Shown: positions 21,933 to 35,561, numbered from the stretch's first letter. The stretch is 64,000 nucleotides of DNA from Tretioscincus oriximinensis (GCA_022410635.1 JAJVDF010000657.1:134204-198203); one strand, 5' to 3'. Numbers and translations: made by a program. Notes: generated by a model not told the origin, from the sequence alone.

Positions 21933-23246
21933 GGTAAATAGTATCCAGCTAATAAAATGCAGTGTCTTGCCATATTCATATTTTTTCTTCATTCTATTAA
22001 TTCCAAGACATTTTACACATGCATTTCGTTAGTTTCTGGAAACCTGGACAATCTATGTTCCAACAAGCTTTTAAAACAAATTACAAAATAGTTCCCCTTT
22101 GTCCCACAGTCTTGCCATTTAATCCAAACAGAAACCTGTTTCATTTGCTCTAGCTTCATAGTTCCAGAGTTTCTGGGCATTTCCCTGTCAGATGTAGACT
22201 AAGAAGCTTTCAGTCCACTTCTGAGTTTAAGTCCCATTTCTTTTAACTGGGAGGCCAACTCCTCAGTTTTCTGATCAACCCTGTCCTGACTATTTTCCAA
22301 TGGTTGGTATATGCAAAGCAATATCATTATGCTGGTATCACCCATAAGAAATGTACTACTGCCGTTGCCCATTTAGTCTAACAGTTCTAGGAACTGACAG
22401 TCTTTTGAAAAACACGGTGGTGCAAAAGCATAATTATGGAATGCAGCAAATATGCCTTTGCACTGCCACATTTTTCAAAAACCTCCTTTCATGATCATGC
22501 TATTATTATAGCATAAAAAATCATCTGGACACAGTTCATGTGTAGAGAATATTCTCATGGGACACATATTAGGAATGATATATTATTAATATCAGATATA
22601 CCTGTCTGGACCAAAGCTACCAAAGTGAGGCCTCTGGCTAGTTTTCTTGCAAAATTTCCTTGGTCAAGCTGACCTCTGTACAACCCCAGGAACCTACTTA
22701 ATCTTTTTTCCTTTCCTTTAGGGGCACCTATGAATGGTAGCTCCTATCTAAATGGCCTTACTGAAAAGGGCCACTTAATCCCATCAAGCTAGGGAAGTCA
22801 AATGTTAGCTTTAACACTAAGGCTAGCTTGGCCCCTGCTGGGAATCACACTTTGGCAATGTAGCCTAAAGCATATCCCACTGTACAAAAGGGAAGTCACT
22901 ATTTACTGTTTCTACCTTTCTATAGACACTGCTATCTATCCTTTGTTTGACTATCAATCATGGGTCATCAGAGACTTGGCCCTGATATGACTCAGTATTC
23001 CTGTCATTAATTTGATTGACAGGGTGTCACAATGGAAGCTAAGGTCCATTCAGTAGCCACACCACACACAGACTTCTTTACCCCTATTGGTTCCTGTACC
23101 CAGGCTGCGCCCACTTGGGAGGGGGAATAACGCATCACCTGTGACATCACTGACCCACGTTGGGTCTCCTCCACCCCTTTTACCTCGTCATAATTTGATA
23201 CACGCCTTCTGATATCAAAGTGAATAAAAGTTGAAGTTTTTGGTCC
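21933..23246. other. Intergenic, mostly unexplained
   Basis: Contains an imperfect hairpin at 22,403-22,481. From about 23,024 there is an LTR-like stretch (TG start, CCAAT-type cctattgg, AATAAA at 23,223) whose ends I could not define. No gene seen. Confidence 0.4.
22403..22481. repeat. Imperfect hairpin
   Basis: Arms 22,403-22,432 and 22,451-22,481 pair with several mismatches (left begins ttttgaaaaacac, right ends ttttcaaaaa) around an 18-nt loop. It may be a tiny MITE relic. Confidence 0.6.
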
Positions 23247-23254
23247 CTCTGGAG

Positions 23255-23442
23255 CAGACCTGGGCAAGTGGTGGCCCGAGGGCCACATGCGGCCCTCCTA
23301 CTGTCTCTGACCGCCCCGCCCCTCTTAGCTCAGAGTTATATACAGTATTGGGTAGAACTGAGTTAACTATTTTAATCCGGCCTTCTAAAACCACCCCAAT
23401 TTCTCACGCGGCCCCTTGGGAAAAATTAATTGCCCACCCCTG
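23255..23442 (+). mobile_element. Non-autonomous hAT element with CAG..TGGGCAA ends
   Basis: 188 bp with ends CAGACCTGGGCAAG and, inverted, CAGGGGTGGGCAATT, flanked by a perfect 8-bp duplication ctctggag (23,247-23,254 and 23,443-23,450). Typical internal text is catgcggccc and ctgtctctgaccgcccc. A second copy in the opposite orientation lies at 33,558-33,758. Confidence 0.9.
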
Positions 23443-23574
23443 CTCTGGAGGAATCCATTTACCCGTGGGTCCTCCTAGAGTGCGCCTGTAACCTCAAGCT
23501 TTGTCCGTGTGAGTCCTTCGACACGTGTTCCTGACTCCAGGGCAAGCTGCCTCAATCCACCAGCTCATATCCTT

Positions 23575-23604
23575 GAATAAAGAGAATCAACTCTCTTTAT
23601 TCAT
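23575..23604. repeat. Short palindrome tgaataaagag / ctctttattca
   Basis: Two 11-bp inverted arms are separated by 8 nt and each contains AATAAA on its own strand. The role is unknown. Confidence 0.6.
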
Positions 23605-26600
23605 GGATATATAAAAAAATGAAAGGAATCTGCAGCAAGGATCTGTTGAAATTCATGTTTGTAATCATGGAGTTATTCTCCTGGCTAAAAAAAATCAAAA
23701 TATAAAGACAAAGTTACAGCCTCTTGTTAGAGTGAAAAAGGTTGTATATGGAGTCAGAAATCATTCCAGAATAGATGTTGTACTTTTAATCAGATTTGGG
23801 GCTATCCTCCATCCTCAGGGGTCACATGGCAAAGTGTTTTTCTTTTCCTATTCGGACTATGCCTGCCTTGGGATTGTTCCACACTGAATCTGTTCCAACT
23901 ACAAGTAATGGAACCAAAGGAAGGGCTTCTGGTTTCTGTCCTGCACAGCTGCAGCATAGAGAACAGCCAGAGAGCTCTGGGACTCAGTGCTACAGAGGAC
24001 AACCTGAACTGGTCTACCCGACATGCCCTACTGTTAGTTACAGCAAGGTGCTGCCCCTGGAGCCCCTTCCCTTTCCTTCTTCAAGACAGATACAAACAGG
24101 TTAAAAATGACCCAAGTTCCTGGGCTTCCTTGATCCTAAGCCTTTTTCAAATGGTGCAATGAGATGTCAGCTCTTTCAACAGTGCTAGACTTTCTCCTGA
24201 GCACAGTAGAAAGAAGCCACCAGATTAATAAAATAGTCCATCATTCCAGCTTACTGCTTCAGACAATTTCTCTTGATTATTTTCATTTCAATTTACTGTA
24301 ATTTATTTGTTTACTATATTTCTATCCTACGTTATACCCAAATGTCTCAGTACAAGTCCTAATAAAGTTGCTATAAAAAGAAATTAGCTAAAACAAAAAC
24401 CAAATTTGCACAGAGAGGGGATATATACTCAGAACTATTTGTGANATACTGGTGGGTTTTTTGCCATTACAGTAATCATTGGTGGGTGGCTGGTTGGCAA
24501 AATTCAGGTAAATTTAACTATCCTGTTCTCTTATGCACTCACACACACAAGCACTCTTGAACTGACATGCAGAAACTTATCAAATAGACATTTGGGGCAC
24601 CTTGGAGGCTCGTAACTGTAAATGAACTACAAGCACTCAGGCTTGACCAAACTGGCATCTTTTTGTTCCTACAGATTGGTCCCTTGCTGTTCTGGACTTT
24701 ATAAACAGAGAGGCAGAACATCAAGAAGATCCCAGACTCTGAATAGGGAGCTCTTGACTTTTGACAAGATTGTTTCCTGTTGGCATAGTGCAATTCTGAA
24801 GTAAAAAAAATCATTAGTTCACAGAAGAAATTTGAATAAGTTTAGGTTTTTTACTACTGTCTATTTTCTGAAGAATCATTTGGATTTTGGTGTGATTGTA
24901 ACAATATGAATTGTGTTTCCAAGAGGAAAAAGATCTGAGTGCCTCTTTTTTAATTTAACATTTAATCCCTTGGGCTGCTTTGCATTACATATGCTTCCAG
25001 GATCCACGGATCTAGATTGCAAGAATATTTCACATTAGACTTATGTTTGTCACACTGAATCTTCTAAGAGGAAGCTTGGAGTTGGAGGGGTAGAAAATAT
25101 GTTATACCACTGGAGGCTGAGATTCAAAAGCAAAACAAAATCATATTTACTGTGCCCAAACCCTTGAGCACACTTAAAGTATTTCTTTGGAAACTAGCCA
25201 GTACATAGACTTCACTGTTATCATACAATAACAGAGAAAACTCATTTTTTCTTAAATATAAGCTCTGAAAACAAGTTTTCCTATCATGTAGCTAAGAATT
25301 GTCGAGTTTAAATATTTGTTTAAATTATTATGAGTAGCACAGTTTCTCTTCACAGAAAGTCCTTCCAAATTAGGTCAGGCTATGGGAACCTATATCTTAT
25401 GTTGGACAAACAAATCATATAGGGAGTGCGCGGGGTTACCACTTATCTTCTGCCAATACCCAACCTGATCAAACAGTGGTTGGAGTCAGGCATGAAAATT
25501 TAAATTAACTTTAGGAATTTTTAAGTGAAAAACAGCACAGATTTAGATCTGCTTCACCCTGGTTTTGGCTCATTTCAGTGGCCACAAAGGGCAGGGAAGG
25601 AGCGTAGATGGATCTTTGTGGATCTCCCCATTGCTTCTGCCTCACTGCTCCTCCAATGTGGGAAAATTACAATACTATCAGGCAACAGAATGCAAAAATC
25701 CCCTAAGATCTCCCTTGTGGAGTCCAGTCCATGGGATTGCTTCTGGCCTTAAGAGACCAAACAAGAATTCTTGTACACGCATGAAAATTTCCTCACACTT
25801 AACATGAATTGTGTTAAACTGCACTTGCAGCCAGTTTTCTGAGCAAACTCCACTCAGAAAACATGTCACTGTGCAAACAGCTCATGGCAAGAGAGTTTCC
25901 CATTCAGAGTTCATACCTTTAATAACTACAGAAAAGAATGCTTTTTCACACTTATCAAAGATGTGAACTTTTACACTGGATTTTACCTGGCAACCCTAGT
26001 CTGGATCAATCACTGCTTGTGTGGGCATTATCTGCTGCTGGCTGCTGCAAGCGGTGATTGGTGGGTAAGTGTAACTAGCCTCACCTTAGCTGTAACAATC
26101 CAAATGAATGCTGCTAGAGATTCCCCTCACAGCAGATACATACCTAGGCAAACAGCTACTTGCAGTACAAGATGTGTAGCCAAAAGTAAGCAATTTGGAG
26201 CAACACAAAAATGGACTGGGTTGAAATTGCATCTACCATATGCCTACTTCATATTCCAGATTATATCTCAGAACATAAAGGTCCCTGTTCTGAGACAGAA
26301 TGCAGAATAAGGCACAATAGAGCAAGATTCTTAATTTTCCAAAGACCCTTAATACAAGGCTTACTTTTGTTGGATTTGCAAATGTGTTTGTTTGGAAGCA
26401 AATTCTCCTGAAGTCCCCAGTGCACAATTGGCGAAAAACTTCATCTGAGGGTTTAATTACTCTTCTTTCTGCATCTTGAAAGCAGTCTCACAAATGCTTA
26501 GCCCATGAACATTTCTCTGACTTAAAAAAAAGGCAAAAGGAAGCAGATATTCATCTATTAAATTGCTGTCTGTTCTACAGACAACTCAAGAGAGGCCTTC

Positions 26601-27077
26601 TCCCCCTTAAAGCCCATTAAGTTCCAAATCTTATCTAAATACATTACTAGGATTTATAGAGGCATCTCAGAAATGAAAATAAAGGAAAACAAAATACTTC
26701 TTTGTAATTATTGTCTAAAAACCTTTTATACAGATTTGTTATCTTTTAATAACAGCCAATCCTAGAAAAAATAACAGCAAATACTATCCGATACAGTATT
26801 TCAAAAGACATAAATACCAACTTATGTAACAGCATTTGTTGCCATGTTGTTTCGTCCCTCTGCAACAAACTGAAACAGCTTGAGTTGTGATTTAAAAATA
26901 TATACTTTTCCCAGGCCCATAATGAGTTTGCCATACAGATTCATGGTATATTTTTATCAAAAACCTGCTATATAGGCATTACAGAATGTCCAGTTCTCAC
27001 ACTAGATTGTTTGTTTATATTGCCAATTCATTGTACAATTGATGCTCTTGAAGAACTACCCAGATAATACCACTTTT
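23605..27077. other. Intergenic, no gene seen
   Basis: Several frames of 60-115 codons occur (for example 23,796-24,104 and 25,963-26,310), but they overlap on opposite strands, show no domain and have no splice context. I see no RNA gene. Confidence 0.45.
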
Positions 27078-27153
27078 CTCAAGTTAGTCTCAGAGTGCTG
27101 CTAGCTCCTTTGCTGGACTTTCTGCTAGACTAACACGGCTATTTCTCTGAAAT
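27078..27153 (-). repeat. Interspersed repeat fragment, shared with 35,562-35,640
   Basis: On the minus strand it matches the start of the repeat at 35,562 (tttcagagaaa, then gtccagcaaaggagctagca and gagactaactt). It is a dispersed family whose class I cannot assign. Confidence 0.75.
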
Positions 27154-28371
27154 TGACTACCCAGATAATAGGAAGTGTGCCTATATCTAGACAGGCTGTA
27201 AAACTCACAAATGTCCTGGGCCTGTTTTAGGATTGGCTTATACATCATAGCCCTGGGTATTGGGAACAACATAACAGGAACAAGATCTCAACCTGTGTTT
27301 TGTCACTATAATGATAATAACTTACCTATCTGAGCACTGCCTGGCACCATAATCCCATATGTTCAGAGTTATACCTGGCACCATAACCACATATGTCCAG
27401 TGTTAACTCCATATGTCCAGAGCCTCACATAAGCAGCCACACATGTGAAATCACTTACTTCCAGGTATTAAATACTCAGATTATGCTCATCATATTATCT
27501 GTGTCCATTACATTATAATGAAGACAAGGATTAAATAGAGGCAAGTCCCTGTGCTTGCCTCATGCTGCTGCACAGCTATCTGGACAACAAACAATTATTC
27601 TAGAGGAGATTTTCTCCAGGATATCTCTTTAATAGCCCATTTTTCAACTGTTGTGTGGCAGCAACTTATACAAAAACACAAAGAGAAATGGTAAGTTGGT
27701 ATGTGCTTGTGTTTGGGTACTTTTCATGGGCAGAGATGCTTTCATGACAAGAAGCAACAAAGAACCTAACTGCCTCCAACCAAGGAGTGATGAAAGAAGA
27801 TTACAGGTTCCAAGCAAGATCCCACAAATTTACCTCACTCTCAGAGGTATTATGAACTAAACCCATCCTCTTGACTCATTGACAAATAAAAATGTGAATG
27901 TGAAAAATTGTAGCTTTAAAAGATATGTTAAAAAAGGTGACATGCAGACCTATCTAATATTTACTTAATCATTAATTCTACAGTTTAACACAATTCCAGC
28001 AAGAAATTTGCAAGCCACTAAGGTTGTGTTCACATCGGTAATAAGAAACAGAGCAGCTATATTAGGTGCCTTAGATAATATAAATATTTTGCTTCCTAAA
28101 TAACTATAGTTGCTTGACAAGTAACGGCAGAAAATATTTTTCAGGGTGGTAAATACATCTTGGGATGTTTTCCTTAGGAGAAAAAAAATCACCAAAAATG
28201 TATTAGGAGAACAATGAAGATTTATTCTTCCTTCATGTGGTTTAAATTAATTAAATATGCTTAGCATAGACATGTGAATTGCTTATGATCAGTTTCCTTA
28301 AAAAATGGCATTACTTTATGAAGATTCTGAAAGTGGGAAAACAATCAGGAGAGTAAGGTAGGTAAGTAGGT
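27154..28371. other. Intergenic, no gene seen
   Basis: Contains a short direct repeat (ctggcaccataa... near 27,340-27,385) and otherwise featureless sequence. Confidence 0.4.
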
Positions 28372-28677
28372 AGAAGAAGAAGAAGAACTGGGTTCTTATA
28401 CCCCGCTTTTCCCACCTTTCAAAGGGACTCAAAGCGGCTTACAAGGATATATTTTGCCCAAAGGCTTCCATTCTTTCTTCCCCACCAGGCTATGGTGGTT
28501 CCCATGTATATACTTGCAGTCAGTTGCAATTTCTTGCAATTTATGCTTTCGAATAGCTGGGTTGGCTAGAGCTACAGGCTAGTGGAAGGTGCTCACCCCT
28601 CCTCATGTCCGACACAGGGCTTCAAAACCCCATCTCCCAGGTGAGAGACAAATTCCTAAGTGACTGAGCTATCCGTA
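28372..28677 (-). mobile_element. tRNA-derived SINE
   Basis: On the minus strand the head reads gatagctcagtcacttagg (A-box-like) and ggttttgaagcc (B-box-like). The body follows, then a tail containing ccgctttgagtccctttg and gcggggtataagaacc, ending in (TTC)n. The tail resembles the Sauria-SINE/Bov-B-type tail. A second copy is at 35,866-36,170. Confidence 0.8.
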
Positions 28678-31244
28678 GGTAGATGGGTGGATAGAAGAAT
28701 GAATGCTATAGGGTGGCTTTATAGCTCAGAGGCTGTGAGCAGACGTTCGTGATTAGAGGCACCTTAAAATATAGTGTACAATAAAAATAGCTTCATTCTG
28801 GTTAGGATTTAGTGCTATATTTGATGTCATGACCAGTTCATTTAAAGCTTGTCTATTCAAAATCAGAATGTAATGGGGACAATGCATGATTCTGCCATAT
28901 GTCTTTTCTTATTGTATAGCAAATAATACATAAATCATTAATAGCATGCTTTCAAAAAAGTAACTTGATTAAAATGTGGGCTTATGTTGAATAGCTATTT
29001 TCAATCAAACAACCTGATATATTGGATTGTTCCCAAATAATAAAAAACTGAAATGCAAGTTTGAGAAGAATAGGAGGGCACACCCCAAAAGTAGACTTTA
29101 TAAGCAAATAAAGAAGAGGAAAGATATAGGCAGTGCTATTATCTGGTGACCTTGGTAGATACTTGAACATTGCTTCTTTTCAGCTGAAGTTGTATAAATG
29201 CTGAATAGTAATTTGGTTGTCTTTCTCATGTCCCCAGCAAGGTCCTCTTGTACCTAATTCATCTAATGTGCAGGCAAGCCAGAGTTTGCTTTGTGAGTCT
29301 GGAAGGACATGGCAAGAGGCAGTCCCCAAATCTCGTTTTATATCCAATGTTGTCTCTTGTCATCTGGACTGGAAACAGCGTTTCATGTGTGGTTAAAAAA
29401 GAGAGCTTCATCTGGCTTATTCTGTCCCATCCACGAGAAGCCCAATAGAACTGGATGTTCTGGAGAGTCTTAACAAAGTCAGACCAGGGAGTCTTAATAA
29501 AGCAAGGTTTATTCAGACACAATTCCAAAATGACTTACAGATTGTCTGCAGGTCCTAGCTTCTGGTGTTAACTTCCAATCTGTAGCTTTGTAAAAAGATA
29601 GTGCTGCTTATGGGTCTTGCTTCTTTGGGGGCTGGCTGGCTACTGAACAAAGAACCACATGGAGAGGAAGAGAAAAGGGGAAGGGACTAAAGGAACCCTA
29701 TCAGGATTCTGTACTACAAATCCTAGTACCTTCTCCCTAAAGGGAACTTGCACTAATAATGCACACGAACTTACTATGCAACTTACTTCCTGCTATAGGG
29801 GCAGCACATGGCTGCTGCTACTTGTTCATATCCCTGCTCCCCCTCCTTTTAACCACTTTGTCATCCACCCAAGCAGGCACAATGGTTATCCAGCACCATT
29901 AAGGGATTATTTGGACAACCGATTAGAAGAAACAGTTTAATCTCGGGAAATGTCAGGCTGCTCCATTATTTTTCTAAAATGATTTTCCTTGTGATGGCGA
30001 TGCTTCTGGAGAAGACACTTTAAAGATTCCTTGGGTTGGGGAAAAATGGCTTAATTCTCATGAGACTGGTTGCTTAAATGCTAAATCTGTGCTGGCGCCT
30101 TTGATTTATTGTAGCCTTCATGGAGCCTAAATAGCCTGTAAAATTTATTACAAAACAGAGAATTCAAACCAGACTTTAAAGTGGCAGTAAGAAACTACCT
30201 ACAGAATATTTTAAATCGACAGAGAAAAAACTTGCTTCCAACTCATGTTGGCAGTGGGAAGATGGTAACTGCAAAATATGCAGTGGATGAAGATTTGGGG
30301 GAAGGGAGCTTTGTAACCTTCAACAAATTAATAAATCTTGAACTGATTCTAAAGAGTTTAACTAATCTTGTAGTACGGCAACTAAGATCCTGTCCAGCAG
30401 TGGTGCAGTTTGGGGCTGGGGGGGGGGGGGGGCAGGTTCCTCCAGCCTCAGCAAAGTTAGGAAAGCGGCTGGAAGGAGGCACATTCAGACACTTACTGTT
30501 CTCTCTCTGTCTGCAAGTTGAATGTCACCTCTACAGAAACTGAGAGAGACTGTAGCCCCTCCTAGGCAGCCTTCCCATTGGTTCAGGGATTGACAACCCC
30601 TTTTGCCAATTAAAAAAGATGCCTGGAGCCTATGAAAGGAGATTTTATAATAGATTTTAATATTTGAGTGTTTGCTGAACCCCATGAACACAGTGGCCAG
30701 CCGCCACTGATCCTATCTAACAGGGATCCCGTTACAACAGTGCCCTTAACCTAGTTTGGGAGGAAAGGAGATGGAATTCAAATTGAGTTCCATATCTTTT
30801 CCTTTTCCACAAACTAGACTTTCTGATCCCACTGCTATTTGTAGGGGCAGAGAGCTCGATAATTTCTGGGTAGAAACCAGCCACCTCTGGGCAGGAAAAG
30901 AGAAAACCTGGACATTCTCCCTCTCCAGTTATATCCAGTTGTGGGTGAGATTTTAAAATGTCTGATAGTTCACAGTCAGGCATTTGAAAAAAGTGGGGAG
31001 GAGCCTCAATTTTCACTATTTGACAGGCATTTTGAAAAAAATACATTTCACCATAATGATGATTGTGACCTCTTTTTAAAATGTCTCTGTTTTGTGCATG
31101 AGATATCACAGCCTTCCTTTTTCCCAGCCAGTTGGCTGCTGGTTTCCACCCAAAAACAATCCAGATTCCTGTCCCCAAAAGTTAAAAAAAGCAGGACTCG
31201 TTATCAGAAGTAGATTGAAATCAAAAATAATTTGAATACGTTTA
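28678..31244. other. Intergenic, no gene seen
   Basis: Includes a 15-base G run at 30,418-30,432. The longest frame (31,178-30,732, minus) shows no family resemblance and no splice context. Confidence 0.45.
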
Positions 31245-31668
31245 AAGTTACAAGGATGGTGTATGGACTGGAAACCATGTCCTATGAGGAATGGTTAAAG
31301 GATCTAGGGATGTTTAGTCTGCAAAAGAGAAGACTGAGAGAAGACCTGATAGCTGTCTACAAATATCTGAAGGGCTGTCACAGAGTAGAGGGATCAGTAT
31401 TGTTCTCGTTGGCACATGGAAGATCTAGAAACAATGGGATGAAACTGCAAGGGAGTAGATTTAGATTAGATATCAGAAAAAAACTTTCTAACAGTCAGCG
31501 TGATAAACCAGTGGAACAGGTTGCCCCAGGAGGTGGTGAGTTCACCTTCACTGGAAGTCTTCAGAGACTGGACAATTATCTGTCTAGGATGCTTTAATGA
31601 ATCCTACATTGAGCAGGAGGTTGGACCTGATAACCCTGGAGGTCCCTTCCAACTCTGATTCTATGATT
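31245..31668 (+). mobile_element. CR1-like LINE 3' fragment
   Basis: The + frame reads [44 protein letters not shown] and SLQRLDNYLS, the CR1 ORF2 C-terminus of a subfamily different from the copy at 14,922. It ends with ctctgattctatgattt octamer-type tail. Confidence 0.9.
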
Positions 31669-33549
31669 TAAATTTTTCTTCTGAGAGAAAAAGGTTTATC
31701 TTGTAATATAGGGAGGCATATAGCTTTGGTGCAGATTTTAATTTTTGTTTGCAGGATCATTTGTCCTGATAGGTAATGGAGGAAGCAGCTTTTAAAAACT
31801 GAGATATAATTTGTAAGAAGTCTTATGATGAAACAACTTGGGATCTGAATAAATTCTAAGCTGTAAGGCAATGAATAAGGTTATAGTGCCACCTATTGGG
31901 AAGCTATACAATCCTTGCGGAAATTATTGGGTATTAAAGAAAACTATATGGAAATAGCCAAGGAGGACTTTTGGAAAACAAGCATTTTCATAACCTTAAT
32001 CTAGTCACCTCTTCCTTGAGAAGCACTCCATTTATTGAAAACATCAATCATCATGTATTATATAATACAGATTAAAAAATCCTTTTCATTTCTGCTTTCT
32101 CTGGAAATTCATTTTCAGCTAACTGGATTTCTTTTGAGATGCTAATAGTAGATACTATATGCCCATTGTTGATGAGAACCATAACTAGTTGTAACCACCT
32201 TGTTCTGATTGCAACTTTCAGAAAGATAAAAGAAAGGGTGGTCAATTGTCTTCCTATTAATCAAAAGTGTCGGCATGAGGCTGCCTTGTACTAGTTTGTT
32301 AAAATCTTCAAATTACTTCCACACATCTACAGATCAGCCAGAGTTTGGAATTAACAAGATTAGATTACATGGTGTGCTTCTCTAGTCATTTGCTTTGAAT
32401 TACTTGCATTCGAAGTTGGTAATTGCTATATAGGAAAGCTGGATTCTTATAGTTTAAATATCTGTTTTTCATTCTGTGTAATTTGTGTTCAGATTTTCTA
32501 AGATTCTGATCCGAAGAAGGGTTGTAGTCCTGGTTAGAAGGCACTGATGTTGAACCTTCATTTGGCACTTGGGGTCAGAGCATAGAGAAGAAAATCTTCA
32601 AGTGGCACTTGCTGCCACAACAATCTGAACATTAGAAAAGAAGTTTTGTAAGTTATTTATTTATTTATTTATACTTACACCCCATCCATACTTGAAGGTC
32701 TCAAGAACCACAGTTCTGGAACCAATTTCTCAGCTGTTTGCTTAGAACTACCCTACATGCTTTTGGTGCTCCGAAAAACCTTTTAATTCATCCAGGCATT
32801 TTAAGAACTTAAGAACATAAGAACAGCCCTGCTGGATAAGTACATAGTTCATACAGACCATCATCCTGCCGTACTAATAATCCACCAATTTCTTCTGGGT
32901 ATCTTAAATAGAAGACAAAGGGCCTAGTCACACATATCTTTTTAAAACATCTTCAAATTCTGAAGAATTGGACAGAAAACCAGGGAGCAAAAGGTTTGTT
33001 TATTTTTTATTTAATCTAGTTCTTCAAGACTAAAAGCATATGTATGCCCAAGGTCAAAAACAAACCTTCATCATCTCTGCATTTGTTGCAAACAGCCTTA
33101 GAGGATCTTACCAGACCCTCCAACCTGGAGGCAATATAAATTTAAGGTTTCCATCCTAGTAGTCTTTGATACTCTTATCCTTCAGGAATCTTTCTCTTTC
33201 TTAAAGTTATATATTCTTTAGGTTGACCAAATCAAATATGACCACCTCTCCAATAGCTTTTAAATAAAACTTATAGTATCACAAGGTCTGAACCCATATA
33301 TGCCATATATGTATAAGTGGACTTTGTTTTCTAGTTTTACAATTCCATTTTATTTTGGTTATTTACATTTATATTCTGCCCTATATTCAGAGGTCACAGA
33401 ATAAAAAAAAACAGATTAAAATTATAAAAATATGTTTTTTTACATCACTGGCTATATTAAGTAACTGAGTTGTAACCCCAAGAGGATTTCCCAAAAAAAG
33501 ATAATGCAGTAAGATGGTACTTTGGATTCAGCACATTGTCAGTTATACA
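31669..33549. other. Intergenic, one short LINE tail only
   Basis: Around 32,808-32,870 the minus strand has a CR1 3' tail (ttaagaacataagaacagcc on +). The rest has no recognisable gene. Confidence 0.5.
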
Positions 33550-33557
33550 ANCTAACT

Positions 33558-33758
33558 GGGCAAATAATTTTCCCAAGGCACCACATGAGAAATTGGGATG
33601 GTTTTGGAGGGCTGGACTAATATAGTTAACTCAGTTCTACTCAATCCTGTATATAATAGTAAAACCACGGCCCCCAACTGTGAACTAAAAGGGGCGGGCT
33701 GGTCAGAGACAGTAGGTGGGCCACATGCGACCCTCGAGCCGCACCTTGCCCAGGTTTG
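33558..33758 (-). mobile_element. Non-autonomous hAT element, one terminus shortened
   Basis: This is an inverted relative of the 23,255-23,442 element (reverse complement begins caaacctgggcaagg and contains ctgtctctgaccagcccg). The 8-bp flanks are anctaact (33,550-33,557) and atctaact (33,759-33,766). The low-coordinate end stops at gggcaaataatt and lacks about seven terminal bases seen in the sister copy. Confidence 0.85.
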
Positions 33759-33766
33759 ATCTAACT

Positions 33767-34557
33767 GGAGTTGAAAGGAAGGTCAGTTTGTTCCTGCCTC
33801 ACTTGTGTATTTGTGAGATCTAAATCACAGCTGTGGTTTAGTTAAGTCAGTTTTCATTAAAATCTTTTGTAAGATTTAAGGTGGCAGTGATGGAAATGTG
33901 CTTGTTCTTATTTTTCTGCAACACTTTAATGTATGCAATTTTGTTTAAATTCCAAAATAAATCAGTGTGATCCTGAAAAGTATCTTATCATATATGCACA
34001 CTACCATGGCAGTTCTTTGTATAAGATAACTATCCTGAAGAAAGTATTAAAAATGAAACTTCAAAAAGAATGTCATGTATGAACTTTTGAAGCTTGAAGA
34101 ATCTTTGCAGTATAAATACGGTAATCTTTCTTTTCTAATCTGATTTTCTGTGCTCTCCAGCTAACTTAAATCTCAGGTGTCTGATTTTCTTGCTAGATAT
34201 TTAAGTCCATGAATGCTTCTGTGTCTGTCATAACCTGTCTCCCAGCATTTAGATGGTTTATATGCCAAGCACAATGAATTTTAATATTTCAAAAAGTTAT
34301 GTAAAAATACTGACAAATTGGAGCTTTAGAAAACTTTAACCAAACCTCAAAGATGAAAGAAAAGCTAAAGATAAGTTCATGGGGAGAAATATCTATTTTT
34401 ATAATTAAAAGAGGATTGGCCCTTTAAGGGCCAGGTCCTGCCCTACATGCCAGACAAAAGGGCCAGGCCTCATCCTGCTGCACCACACATGCTCAATGCT
34501 TTGGCACATTGAAGAAAGGCAAGAGGCTGGTCCCACAGCTCTACTCACAGCCATGTA
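33767..34557. other. Intergenic, no gene seen
   Basis: AT-rich sequence. No exon or repeat is recognised. Confidence 0.4.
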
Positions 34558-34800
34558 CCTTCTCACCTGTACTCCAGGAGCCATTTCATGAGCACCATGC
34601 TCACAAAGGGGCTCCAGGAATAGGAGGAGAAAACAAGTACTGCCAGCAAACAAATTGTTGGCTGCAAATGCCTTCTCACCTATGCTCCTGCAACCACTTT
34701 GTAAGCACCATGCACAAAGCAGCTCCAAGAGCAGGGGCAAGAAGGCATCACCACCAGGAAAAGTTTTGCTGGCAGCCATGCCCTCTCACCCATTCTCTGG
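34558..34800. repeat. Degenerate ~112-bp tandem repeat
   Basis: Units start at about 34,558, 34,671 and 34,781 with (c)cttctcacct or ccctctcaccc. They share a ctcc..ccattt..gagcaccatgc core, a gctccag/agagcagg block and a ttggctg/ctggcagc end. About 2.2 copies are seen. Open frames on both strands here only reflect the repeat. Confidence 0.6.
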
Positions 34801-35561
34801 GCATAGGAGGAAGGAGTGAGGGAAAGTGGTAGATGGAGTGGGTGGAGGGATGGATGGGGAAAGGGGTGGAGGGAATGAAAGGTCAAACCCAAGTCCTCAT
34901 CTATGGGCTTTTTAACTATTTTTAATATGTAACTATAGGCAAAAGAAGTAGTTGCAAGTGGCACACAGTGTGGCAAATAATTAAAAGACAGATGAAATGT
35001 TAACTTTATTTAAAATAATGTATGTTTAAAAAGATAAAAAAGAAGTAGCTAAACACTAGTTATTTTAAAAGCATACACTGTTTCTTCATTTAAAAGTTCC
35101 AAAGCTGTCCACAATATAGACTTAAAACATGTTTAATGCTAAAATAATGAAAAGAAATTATAATTTAAAACGGTACTGAAAACTGGATAACGAGATACCA
35201 TTTGCACTAGAAATATCTAAGCAAAGTGATGAGTCTTGAAAGGTTGGATAGTGTCATGTGAATACCAAAAGGGAGAAAAATTTAAAGTGCAGGTCCTACC
35301 ACAAAAAGACTATTTCTATTTTTGCCACATACTTGTTTTGCAAATGGGAAATCTTTTTTTGCTGTCCCAAGAGGTAGCCATCATTTTCCGCCCCTCAGAA
35401 GTGATGTCACTTCTCTCTCTCTCCCCTCCCCCAGTGATGTTGCAAATTTCTCGCATGCTTCACAATTTTCTTGCATGCTCCAGAAATTTCTTGCATGCTC
35501 CTGGGATTTGGGGAAGAAGCACATTGGTGGGATGATCTTCATATTCATGAATATGCAATTT
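34801..35561. other. Intergenic, no gene seen
   Basis: Unique-looking sequence with a CT-rich run near 35,410 and a tcttgcatgctcc direct repeat near 35,470-35,505. Confidence 0.4.

Noticed and set aside
23024..23575. LTR around the 23,255 hAT insertion
   Set aside because: It starts TGTCAC and has CCAAT-like and AATAAA motifs, but no matching CA end or target duplication was found.
28372..28677. A functional tRNA gene on the minus strand
   Set aside because: A- and B-box-like motifs belong to a SINE head. There is no cloverleaf, and the same unit recurs at 35,866.
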